Shown: one piece after another, positions 8,687 through 16,345 of the stretch
Layout of the letters: each line of letters begins with the position of its first letter
Position numbering within the stretch: the first letter of the stretch is position 1
Assembly (NCBI RefSeq): GCF_900163645.1
Contig: NZ_FUKM01000033.1
Location: 1 to 64,000, forward strand
Direction: 5' to 3'
Origin: Halomonas citrativorans
GTDB taxonomy: Bacteria > Pseudomonadota > Gammaproteobacteria > Pseudomonadales > Halomonadaceae
DNA length: 64,000 nt
Made by a program: the position numbers and the translations under genes
Notes under the pieces: generated by a model
Told to the model about the DNA's origin: nothing
Databases searched by the model: none
The model's input: the letters and a program-made list of their open reading frames with translations, nothing else

Positions 8687-9525
8687 TATTTGCTCCTGGC
8701 GAGGGGAGTGGGAGATGTTTGATGTCTTGTAAATTCAGCGGCTAACAGATGCTCAATCGCTAACGCTTCTTCTTTTAATCTCGGCACAAGCGTTTGGGAA
8801 CGGCGTGGTTCCTGCATGCGGCTCTCTATCGCTGCCAACGAAAGTGAGCCGGCCAGTACGCCATCAGGCCAACGTAGGGCAATGCCGATTCCCCATGAAT
8901 CCGCAAACACCAGCCCTGGGTTAACGGCATAGCCCTGCAACCGCGTTTCGTTCACCAGGTTTACCATATGCTCTGGAGCCAGTTGGGGGTACTGCTGTTC
9001 AAGGAGCGAGCGTTGTGCATCTAATACGTGGGTAATTTCAGCGTCAGGCAGCGCTGCCAACATGGCGAGTGAGCCTGCGCCTACTCCCAGAGGATGATAG
9101 GCGCCTTGCACCAGGGCATGGGTCCGAATGGGATAAACGCCGTCTTCACGATACAGACACAGCGAGAAGTGGCCTCGGCGGATAGAAAGGCAAGCGGCAT
9201 CTTCCGTTCGCTGCGCTAAACGAGCGACATTGCATGTAGCCAGGCGCGTCAGGTTATGTTGCTCGGAAGCTCTGTGGCCCAGCAAATAGGCTTCTGGGCC
9301 TAATTGATAATGATGATTAGCGGGCGATTGCTCTACCATTCCTGCATTAATAAGTGCCAGCAGCAATCGTCTTACCGTGGGCTTGTTTAAACCACTGTGC
9401 CTGGTTAAATCGGCCAGTGAGCTGCCTTCGGCTTGTCGAGCAATCAGGCTTAATAACCCCAGTGCACGGTCAACACTTTGTGCACCAGCGGTTGTGCTCT
9501 CCGTTATTAAGGCTTTGTGTTCCAT
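8686..9525 (-). CDS. IclR-family transcriptional regulator
   Basis: 279 residues. An N-terminal winged helix (SVDRALGLLSLIARQ through KPTVRRLLLALINAGMVEQ, about 18-65) is followed by an IclR effector domain. It is the first gene of the leftward operon and lies back-to-back with the TRAP transporter dctP. The start codon sits inside a perfect 13-bp palindrome, and a second near-copy lies 117 bases upstream, so it probably represses itself and both divergent operons until an effector acid is present. No Shine-Dalgarno sequence is visible before this ATG. Confidence 0.88.
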   Translation of the reverse strand: MEHKALITESTTAGAQSVDRALGLLSLIARQAEGSSLADLTRHSGLNKPTVRRLLLALINAGMVEQSPANHHYQLGPEAYLLGHRASEQHNLTRLATCNVARLAQRTEDAACLSIRRGHFSLCLYREDGVYPIRTHALVQGAYHPLGVGAGSLAMLAALPDAEITHVLDAQRSLLEQQYPQLAPEHMVNLVNETRLQGYAVNPGLVFADSWGIGIALRWPDGVLAGSLSLAAIESRMQEPRRSQTLVPRLKEEALAIEHLLAAEFTRHQTSPTPLARSK

Positions 9526-9533
9526 ATTATGGA
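9521..9533. promoter_or_regulatory. IclR operator candidate 1
   Basis: Perfect palindrome TCCATATTATGGA overlapping the iclR start codon. It matches the site at 9638-9650 at 12 of 13 positions. Binding here would block iclR expression directly. Confidence 0.65.
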
Positions 9534-9637
9534 CCGATTGTTGTTTTAATGGCGCGTGTGTTGAGCTTGTTTTGCTGATACTTTGACTTTCTGGAATGCT
9601 TTTGGCAAATTTTTATTGTCGTATATATAACGAATGG

Positions 9638-9650
9638 TCCATATTGTGGA
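9638..9650. promoter_or_regulatory. IclR operator candidate 2
   Basis: TCCATATTGTGGA, differing by one base from the palindrome at 9521-9533. It lies about 50 bases upstream of dctP, where it could control the TRAP operon. Confidence 0.65.
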
Positions 9651-9701
9651 TTATAACAATCAAGTGCGTTAGCACGAATACGCCACGAGGAATAGAACAT
9701 A

Positions 9702-10712
9702 ATGAAACGCCATGCTTTTTTTAAAACTGTCTGGGCCACCTCTGTTGCAAGCTTGCTTTTTGCCAGTGCGGCATCCGCTGAAACATTAAGGCTTTCTCAT
9801 AACACCGGTGACACCACTACGTGGCATGAAGCCGCTGAGCTCTTTAACGACTTGTTAAATGAAGCCTCAGGAGGCGAGCTATCTGTTCGTACGTTTCCTA
9901 ACTCACAGTTAGCGGGTGGCGACCAGATGCGCCAGTTTGAAATGGTGGGTAGGGGCGCTATTGATTTAGTGATGACCTCCGCCATTAATGTCACGCCGTT
10001 AATACCTGAAATGGCTGTTTTTTCACTGCCTTATCTCTACGACGGTTATGATCAGGTAGACGCCACCATGAACGGCGAGCCGGTTACGTTGCTTGAAGAG
10101 ATCATGGATGAAAAGGGCGTTAAGGTGTTGGCCTGGGGTGAAAGCGGTTTTCGTGAACTGACCAATAGTAAACGGCCGATTCGTAGCCCTGACGATATGC
10201 GCGGGTTAAATATGCGTGTGGCAGGCCCTATGTATGTTGATGTTATGGATGCATTAGGCGCCAACCCGCAGCAAATGCAGTGGGTCGAGACGATCTCGGC
10301 ATTGCAGCAAGGCGTTGTTGACGGCCAGGAGAACGGAATTGGTGCCGTTATCATTCCCCAGCGTATTTATGAAGTGCAAGACTATATAACGCTCTGGCAC
10401 TACTCGTATGACCCTGTCTTTTTAGGCGTTTCCAAGCAGCGTTGGGAAAGCTTCGATGCTGAAACGCAGGAGATGGTTCAGCAAGCGGCTGACCAGGCCA
10501 TGGCGCATCAGCTCGCCATCACTCGCGAAAATACGGCCAAGGGCGTCGACTTCCTTCGTGAACAAGGCATGGATATTACCGAATTGACCCCGGAAGAGAT
10601 CGAGGTATTTAGGCAAGCAACGGCACCTGCCTTTGATATCTGGGCTGAAAGAGTCGGTCCTGACATCGTTTCCAGCTTTGTCGAAACGATAGAAAGTTCC
10701 AAGCAGCAATAA
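9702..10712 (+). CDS. dctP: TRAP transporter solute-binding protein, DctP type
   Basis: 336 residues with a cleavable signal peptide (cleavage after ASAASA, about residue 26). The mature protein has the DctP/TRAP-P fold with the conserved arginine region (RELTNSKRPIRSPDDMRGLNMRV shortened here: GLNMRVAGP) and LQQGVVDGQENG. It binds an organic acid in the periplasm and hands it to the DctQM permease encoded next. It shares a divergent control region with the IclR/ligase/thiolase operon, suggesting that the ligand feeds that pathway. GAGGAA ribosome site upstream. Confidence 0.88.
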   Translation: MKRHAFFKTVWATSVASLLFASAASAETLRLSHNTGDTTTWHEAAELFNDLLNEASGGELSVRTFPNSQLAGGDQMRQFEMVGRGAIDLVMTSAINVTPLIPEMAVFSLPYLYDGYDQVDATMNGEPVTLLEEIMDEKGVKVLAWGESGFRELTNSKRPIRSPDDMRGLNMRVAGPMYVDVMDALGANPQQMQWVETISALQQGVVDGQENGIGAVIIPQRIYEVQDYITLWHYSYDPVFLGVSKQRWESFDAETQEMVQQAADQAMAHQLAITRENTAKGVDFLREQGMDITELTPEEIEVFRQATAPAFDIWAERVGPDIVSSFVETIESSKQQ

Positions 10713-10730
10713 CGAATAGCATTTACTGAC

Positions 10731-10762
10731 AATAACTCTGACTAACCTTAGTCAGAGTTATT
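10731..10762. promoter_or_regulatory. Perfect 15-bp inverted repeat between dctP and dctQ
   Basis: AATAACTCTGACTAA (10731-10745) is the exact reverse complement of TTAGTCAGAGTTATT (10748-10762). The transcript would form a long hairpin without a following U run. In TRAP operons a hairpin here could protect the dctP message or attenuate transcription, so that more binding protein than permease is made. The role is inferred. Confidence 0.7.
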
Positions 10763-10787
10763 GGTGTCAGTATAGGGTCAATGCCTT

Positions 10788-11279
10788 ATGAAATTTATAA
10801 TTAACGAATTTGAAAAAATAGTATGCACTGGCCTCTTTTTGAGTATGGCGCTACTTGGTTTCGCTAATGTCGTTGTTCGATACGGTACTAACTACTCGCT
10901 TGCCGCGACAGAAGAACTTCTTACCAATGGGTTTTTGATATTAACCATTTTTGGCGCGGCGATTGCGGCAAGGCGGGGTGAACACTTGGCGGTAACTGTT
11001 CTCTATAACGCCTTGCCAAGGCACGCTAAAACAGTCGTCTTTATGTTGTCTGTGCTGCTGTCTGTAACGTTACTATGCATGTCAGCCTATTTCTCTTGGG
11101 AAGTGTTAAGCAATCAGTTTAATAGTGGAACCCGCTCTTACGGACTAGGATTGCCCGCCTGGTACTACCACGTTGCGATACCTTTTGGCTTTATTCTCAT
11201 TGCTATTCGATTTTTGCAGCGTGCATGGCAAGAAATGAACGGCAACGTGGAACCCACGATCGGAGGCGCAGATGTTTGA
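10788..11279 (+). CDS. dctQ: TRAP transporter small permease, DctQ type
   Basis: 163 residues with four hydrophobic segments, the usual DctQ topology. The motif ATEELLTNGFLILTIFGAA matches the family pattern of an acidic membrane helix. DctQ pairs with DctM in the inner membrane. It overlaps dctM by 8 bases and is separated from dctP by a strong hairpin. Confidence 0.88.
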   Translation: MKFIINEFEKIVCTGLFLSMALLGFANVVVRYGTNYSLAATEELLTNGFLILTIFGAAIAARRGEHLAVTVLYNALPRHAKTVVFMLSVLLSVTLLCMSAYFSWEVLSNQFNSGTRSYGLGLPAWYYHVAIPFGFILIAIRFLQRAWQEMNGNVEPTIGGADV

Positions 11280-12621
11280 TATCTTCGGCACGCTTTCGAC
11301 AGGTTCACAGATGATTACCGTCTTTTTCCTGCTGCTTTTGTTGAGAGTGCCCGTCGCATTCTCACTCGGTCTATCCGCTATTTATGCCATGTGGCACATG
11401 GGGTTTGGGTTAGATCTCGCCGGTGATTTGATTGCGACAGGTATTACCAAATTTTCATTATTAGCGATTCCCTTCTTTATTCTTGCCGGAACGTTGATGG
11501 GAAGGCTTGGAATCGCTGACCGGATGATCCGTTTTTTCAGAGTACTGGTGGGTGGTCTTCCCGGTGGAATGGGCATCGTCGGTACGGTCGTTTGTTTGTT
11601 TTGGGGGGCTGTTAGCGGTTCTGGCCCGGCATCGGTTGCCGCCATTGGGCCCATGATCATAAAAGGCATGGAAGAAGACGGCTACCGCAAGGCCTATGCT
11701 GCAGGTTTGGTGTGTACGGGCGCGGCCTTGTCGATCGTTATCCCGCCTTCTATCGGGTTGGTGATTTACGGCGTTATTGCTGAAACCTCAATATCGAAGC
11801 TGTTTATGGCTGCCATTTTACCTGGCCTGATGATGGGCGGTTTAATGATAGTGACCCTGCCGTGGGGGCGCGTGAAAAACGCGGGAACTGCGGGATCATC
11901 TGGCCTGCCATCTGAACCTTCCGTTATGTCGATGGGCGATAACCCTTACCCGCAACTGGGCTATGCAGGTCGATTATGGGCTTCCTTTAAAGACTCTTTT
12001 TGGGGCTTGCTCACGCCGGTCGTTATTTTGGGAGGGATATACGCCGGTGTGTTTACCCCTACGGAAGCCGCATTAGTGGCCACTATCTATGCGTTACTGG
12101 TGGGCGCGGTCATCTATAAAACATTAAGCATCAAAAAATTGTATGAAGCCGTTAGTGATGCGGCGGCATCGTCTGCCGTCGTTATGCTGGTGGTTGCTTA
12201 CGCAAGCCTGTTTGGTTGGGTGGTAACGGTTGATGACCTGGTAGGCACTTACTCTTCCATGCTGTTAGGCATGAGCAACAACGAGTGGGTTGTTTTATTG
12301 GTTATCATGCTGATTCTACTGATTATTGGCATGTTTATGGATGCGGTAACGGTAATGTTTATTTCGTTACCGGTGTTTCTTCCTATTGTGCACCAGCTTG
12401 GCTGGGACCCTGTCTGGTTTGGTGTTTTGGTGATGATTAACCTCTCCATTGGCCTGATAACACCACCTGTGGGTATTAATCTTTATGTCGCTGCGAATGT
12501 GACAGGTCTTTCCATTGAAAAAATAGCGCGAGGCACCTTTATTTGTGTTGGCGCGTGTTTGGTAGGGCTCGCATTAGTGGCTTTCTTCCCGCAGATATCC
12601 ATGCTTTTGGTCAGTCAATAA
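11272..12621 (+). CDS. dctM: TRAP transporter large permease, DctM type
   Basis: 449 residues with about 12 transmembrane helices. Family motifs include LLLRVPVAFSLGLSA, the GAVSGSGPASVAAIG loop, IPPSIGLVIYG and TPPVGINLYVAANV. It is the sodium-driven transport subunit that works with DctP and DctQ. An extra hydrophilic stretch of about 35 residues (about 200-235) falls in the central cytoplasmic loop. Nineteen bases separate its stop from the ribosome site and start of the following dehydrogenase. Confidence 0.9.
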   Translation: MFDIFGTLSTGSQMITVFFLLLLLRVPVAFSLGLSAIYAMWHMGFGLDLAGDLIATGITKFSLLAIPFFILAGTLMGRLGIADRMIRFFRVLVGGLPGGMGIVGTVVCLFWGAVSGSGPASVAAIGPMIIKGMEEDGYRKAYAAGLVCTGAALSIVIPPSIGLVIYGVIAETSISKLFMAAILPGLMMGGLMIVTLPWGRVKNAGTAGSSGLPSEPSVMSMGDNPYPQLGYAGRLWASFKDSFWGLLTPVVILGGIYAGVFTPTEAALVATIYALLVGAVIYKTLSIKKLYEAVSDAAASSAVVMLVVAYASLFGWVVTVDDLVGTYSSMLLGMSNNEWVVLLVIMLILLIIGMFMDAVTVMFISLPVFLPIVHQLGWDPVWFGVLVMINLSIGLITPPVGINLYVAANVTGLSIEKIARGTFICVGACLVGLALVAFFPQISMLLVSQ

Positions 12622-12642
12622 TAACGAGAGAAGAGGTGCTTG

Positions 12643-13416
12643 ATGGTCACTAAAAAAGTTGCCGTTGTAACCGGTGGTGCGCGGGGAATCGGGCTTGCTG
12701 CCGTAGAGATTTTTCTTGCAAAGGGTTATGACGTAGCCGTGGTGGACATGAGCTATACGGTTGCCAACGAATTGGCCGAGACGTACAGCGGCGTGCTGCC
12801 AATCGAATGTGATGTTTCTAATCCTGATGACGTTATCGCCATGGCTGCGGTCATCGAGCGCCAATATGGTCGTGTCGATGCGCTCGTCAATAACGCAGGA
12901 ATAGCCGCTCTTCATCCGATAGAGGAGACTGGCTTTGATAGTTGGAAAAAAATCATGTCGGTGAACCTGGACGGCACCTTTCTTGTCACGCAGGCCCTTA
13001 CGCCGCTGATGAAAAAGGTATCCGGAGCGATTGTTAACGTAGCTTCTATCGCGGGTTTGCGCGCCAGTACGTTAAGAACGGCTTATGGTACGTCCAAGGC
13101 GGCGGTTATTCATTTAACCAAGCAGCAGGCAATGGAGTTGGGCGAGCACGGTATAAGAGCCAACTGTGTAGCGCCTGGGCCCGTAGAGACGGAGCTATTG
13201 GCAAAACTGGTGGAAGCCGCGCCGGAAATGAAAGCAAGCTACCTTGAGACCATTCCTCTTAACCGGTTTGGCCAGGAGAAAGAAATAGCCGAGGTGATTG
13301 CCTTTTTATGCTCCCCTGAGGGCGGGTATGTCACGGGGCAGACAATTGCGGTTGACGGTGGTTTTCAGTCAGCGGGAGTGGGGCTCACCGCCTTACGAAG
13401 TGCTAATAACCCGTAA
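12643..13416 (+). CDS. Short-chain dehydrogenase/reductase
   Basis: 257 residues from the ATG at 12643, preceded by GAAGAGG. Classical SDR signatures are the TGGARGIG cofactor loop (about 10-17), NNAG (about 86-89), a catalytic Ser in VASIAG and the YGTSK Tyr/Lys pair, then PGPVETE. An NAD(P)-dependent alcohol/ketone oxidoreductase, probably acting in the catabolic pathway served by the dctPQM genes directly upstream. Substrate unknown. Confidence 0.85.
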   Translation: MVTKKVAVVTGGARGIGLAAVEIFLAKGYDVAVVDMSYTVANELAETYSGVLPIECDVSNPDDVIAMAAVIERQYGRVDALVNNAGIAALHPIEETGFDSWKKIMSVNLDGTFLVTQALTPLMKKVSGAIVNVASIAGLRASTLRTAYGTSKAAVIHLTKQQAMELGEHGIRANCVAPGPVETELLAKLVEAAPEMKASYLETIPLNRFGQEKEIAEVIAFLCSPEGGYVTGQTIAVDGGFQSAGVGLTALRSANNP

Positions 13417-13484
13417 GTAGCTGGCGCAAGCTCCAGTCTTGGCAGCATGCGCCACTGCGTTTACCGACCGGTTATGAAATAAAT

Positions 13485-14657
13485 CTATCCCTTCTTAAAC
13501 GGATTCAACCCATTGGCCTGTTGCATCATCATGCGCTTGGCGAGTGGGAAGCGTTCGGCCAAATGCAGGCTTAGATCACCCAGCTGGCGCAGTGGTTTGG
13601 CGCCGGTGAACAAGTGGTGGAAGCTGTCGGTCGCGGCGATCATGGCCTGATTTGCCACGCGGCGCTGGCACTCGAAACGGTGCAGGTTAATGTGGTCGCC
13701 CGGGTCGCGGCCTTTAATAACCATCTCGGCCAATGTATCGGCATCGTGCAGGCCAATATTTAACCCTTGGCCTGCCAGCGGGTGAACCACATGGGCAGCA
13801 TCGCCAATTAACGCTAAGCGCTTGCCTATATAGCGGCGGGCGTGCTGGCGTTTAATCGGGAAGCTGGCGCGGGCGACAATGCGGGTCAGTTTGCCCAGCC
13901 GTTTGGGGTACGCGTTTTCAATCGCCGCTTTAAGCGCGTCGTCATCCAGCGCTTCGCGGGCTTTGGTCGTCTCATCATGGTCGTACCACACTAACGATGC
14001 CCGATGGCCGGGTAGCGGCAGCATGGCGATGGGTCCGGTCGGCGTAAAGTATTGCCAGCTAACATCCTGCTGAGGAAGCGCTGTTTCCACGTTCACAATC
14101 AGCGCCCGCTGATGGTAGTTATGGCTAGTGACCTCAATGCCTGCCAACTGGCGTAGCGTTGAACGCGCACCGTCGGCACCGACCATCAGACGCGCGCTCA
14201 GCATCTTGCCGTTATCCAGCTCGACCACCCGCTTGTCGCCAGCAATCAGCGTATTGATAGGCGCGCAGTGGGTATAACAGGTAACGCTGGGCAGCTCTTT
14301 AAGGCGCTGCCAAAGGGCGTACTGAAGCGTTCGGTTTTCAATAAACAGGCCAAAATCGTCCATGCCGCTATCACTGGCAGAGAACACGCTATGCCCAGTG
14401 CCGTCCAGGTTGGAGACATCGATGTGGCGGAAGGGGCAGCAGCGTTCCTGGGGCAGGTCTGTACCACTGAGCTTAACAAACGCCAGCGAGCGGGCGTTTA
14501 ACGATGAAATACGCAGGTCATAATCGCCGCTCATGGGGGTAGGCGTGGCACCTCGCTCGATCAGTCCGATAGCGTAGCCCGCGTTACCCAACCGGGCCGC
14601 CAGCGCGGCTCCCACCATACCGCCGCCAACAATAATAATATCGTGATCGCTCTGCAT
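13485..14657 (-). CDS. UbiH/VisC-family FAD monooxygenase
   Basis: 390 residues from the ATG at 14657, chosen because AAGGAG lies 6 bases upstream; a longer frame begins at 14687. The FAD-binding motif IIIVGGGMVGAALAARLG is at the N-terminus, and the second FAD motif RLALIGDAAHVVHPLAGQGL lies at about 285-305. This is the aromatic-ring hydroxylase family of ubiquinone biosynthesis (UbiH, UbiF, VisC/UbiI); which ring position it acts on cannot be told. Its last 45 coding bases are duplicated, diverged, at 4944-4988. Confidence 0.85.
   Translation of the reverse strand: MQSDHDIIIVGGGMVGAALAARLGNAGYAIGLIERGATPTPMSGDYDLRISSLNARSLAFVKLSGTDLPQERCCPFRHIDVSNLDGTGHSVFSASDSGMDDFGLFIENRTLQYALWQRLKELPSVTCYTHCAPINTLIAGDKRVVELDNGKMLSARLMVGADGARSTLRQLAGIEVTSHNYHQRALIVNVETALPQQDVSWQYFTPTGPIAMLPLPGHRASLVWYDHDETTKAREALDDDALKAAIENAYPKRLGKLTRIVARASFPIKRQHARRYIGKRLALIGDAAHVVHPLAGQGLNIGLHDADTLAEMVIKGRDPGDHINLHRFECQRRVANQAMIAATDSFHHLFTGAKPLRQLGDLSLHLAERFPLAKRMMMQQANGLNPFKKG
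13493..13537 (-). repeat. Right direct repeat: 3' end of UbiH-like gene
   Basis: The functional copy of the 45-base sequence whose diverged copy is at 4944-4988. The two are in the same orientation, 8549 bases apart, and bracket the whole PCC-ligase-thiolase-IclR-TRAP-SDR block. Confidence 0.65.
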
Positions 14658-14696
14658 GAGGCGCTCCTTCAATGCATGGTCAGGCATCGCTGCTCA

Positions 14697-14750
14697 GTAC
14701 GCTGAGACTAAGTACGTTAAGACCAGGTACGCTGAGACCAGGTACGTTGC
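14697..14750. repeat. 15-bp tandem repeats, about 3.6 copies
   Basis: Units GTACGCTGAGACTAA (14697-14711), GTACGTTAAGACCAG (14712-14726) and GTACGCTGAGACCAG (14727-14741) are followed by a partial copy (GTACGTTGC). They lie in the gap between the divergent UbiH-like and sirtuin genes. An open frame through them would give a low-complexity leader on the sirtuin, but the repeats are more likely non-coding. Confidence 0.8.
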
Positions 14751-14761
14751 ATGTGCCCATA

Positions 14762-15730
14762 ATGTCCTACAGTATCGTCGAGATAGGGGAAACTTGCCTA
14801 GGGCATCAATTGACGCAGGCCGTGGAAATGGAAAAAAGTGTGGCCCAAGCGGGGTTTGAACTTGCTCGCTTTATCGAGCAGCACCCCAGGTTGTGGGTAA
14901 TTACCGGCGCAGGTGTGAGTACCGATAGCGGTATTCCCGACTACCGCGACGCTAACGGGCAGTGGAAGCGGCCACCTCCTGTTCAGCACGGCGACTTTAT
15001 GGCATCGCTCAGCGTGCGTCAGCGCTATTGGGCGCGTGCGCTGGTCGGATTTAAAGCACTCCGCGAAGCCCAAATAAGTGGTGCTCACCAGGCGTTGGCA
15101 GCGCTGGAGGCGATGGGGTTTGTAGAGCTTTTGGTAACGCAGAATGTTGACCGCCTTCATCAGCGGGCAGGTTCAAAGCGTGTCATCGACCTGCACGGCC
15201 GGGCGGATCTGGTGAAGTGCATGACTTGCCATTACCAGATGATGCGCCACGCCATGCATAGCGAAATGGCGCGCATGAACCCTGCCTTTGCGGTACTTAA
15301 TGCCACGCACGCGCCGGATGGCGACGCTGACCTGGAAACCGATTTCAGTACGTTTCGCGTGCTTGATTGCCCGCGTTGCGGCGGTATTTTAAAGCCGGAC
15401 GTGGTTTATTATGGCGACGTGGTGCCTGCAGAGCGTCGCCAAGCGGCGCAGGCAGGCTTGAACAAGGCGGATGCGGTGCTGGCCGTAGGCACGTCGTTAA
15501 TGGTGTTTTCGGGCTACCGCTTCTGTCGTGATGCTCATGCCATGGGCTTGCCCATTGCCTCGCTGTCGCTGGGTGTTACCCGGGCAGATACGCTACTCAG
15601 CCATCAATGGCGCGCCCCATTAACGCCGGTATTAACCCATGCCGTTAAGCGGTTGACGCTGGGTCAGCGCGCTTTGGATACCCACGGGTTGCCTTCCAGC
15701 CAAAACCGCCAGGGCGCATCACGGTCATGA
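14762..15730 (+). CDS. Sirtuin-family NAD-dependent protein deacylase
   Basis: About 322 residues. The NAD-binding motif GAGVSTDSGIPDYRD, the QNVDRLH motif, the catalytic HGRADLV histidine, and two zinc-binding Cys pairs (KCMTC and CPRCGG) are all present. It removes acyl groups from lysines using NAD. The start is uncertain: ATG at 14762 (used here) or ATG at 14828, neither with a clear ribosome site; the frame stays open upstream through the tandem repeats. The 3' end overlaps the convergent glycosylase gene by 67 bases. Confidence 0.85.
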   Translation: MSYSIVEIGETCLGHQLTQAVEMEKSVAQAGFELARFIEQHPRLWVITGAGVSTDSGIPDYRDANGQWKRPPPVQHGDFMASLSVRQRYWARALVGFKALREAQISGAHQALAALEAMGFVELLVTQNVDRLHQRAGSKRVIDLHGRADLVKCMTCHYQMMRHAMHSEMARMNPAFAVLNATHAPDGDADLETDFSTFRVLDCPRCGGILKPDVVYYGDVVPAERRQAAQAGLNKADAVLAVGTSLMVFSGYRFCRDAHAMGLPIASLSLGVTRADTLLSHQWRAPLTPVLTHAVKRLTLGQRALDTHGLPSSQNRQGASRS

Positions 15731-16275
15731 GGCTCGGCGTAGTCGATGCCGACACGCGGGCCGCTGGCAATGGGCGTCGAGTGGCTGCCTGCACATACCC
15801 ACAACTGCTCAGCGTGCGTCATATCGTGGCCGTAAAGCGCTTTATCCACGCCAAGTGCCCGGGTGAGTTTGCCGGGCCCGTTACATAATTGCCTGCCCGG
15901 TATACTGCGCCGCTCGCGCATGGCCTGTTCGTTAAGCACGGGTTCAACAGCGCGGATCAGCACTGCACAAGGCGACCCTTCAGGTTCGGTGACGATATTA
16001 AGCAGCCAGTGCATGCCATACACCAGGTACACGTAGGCGTGACCGGGCTGGCCGAACATCGCCGCCGTGCGAGGCGTTAATCCACGGTGGGCATGGCAGG
16101 CTGAGTCGTGGGCGCCGCAATAAGCTTCTGTTTCAACAATACGCGCCGCCATCTGAACGCCGTCTATGGCACGCACTAACCAGCAACCTAACAGGTCGTT
16201 GGCGACGGCGACGGTATCGCGTTGATAGAAGTCGCGTGACACCGGAGGCAAAGGTAGCCCGTGAAGAGATGACAT
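15664..16275 (-). CDS. DNA-3-methyladenine glycosylase, AAG/MPG family
   Basis: 203 residues. Family motifs include the N-terminal FYQRDTVAVANDLLGCWLV, the catalytic ARIVETEAYCG (Glu at about 53), YVYLVYGMHWLLNIV and CNGPGKLTRALG. It excises alkylated purines to start base-excision repair. Length fits bacterial AAG. The last 67 bases overlap the convergent sirtuin gene; both C-termini look genuine. Confidence 0.9.
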   Translation of the reverse strand: MSSLHGLPLPPVSRDFYQRDTVAVANDLLGCWLVRAIDGVQMAARIVETEAYCGAHDSACHAHRGLTPRTAAMFGQPGHAYVYLVYGMHWLLNIVTEPEGSPCAVLIRAVEPVLNEQAMRERRSIPGRQLCNGPGKLTRALGVDKALYGHDMTHAEQLWVCAGSHSTPIASGPRVGIDYAEPHDRDAPWRFWLEGNPWVSKAR

Positions 16276-16345
16276 TATCTCACCGCCTGCTTGAGTGAAC
16301 TGCTAGGGTATTAGGAGATAACGCCCAATGATAGAGGAGGTGACT

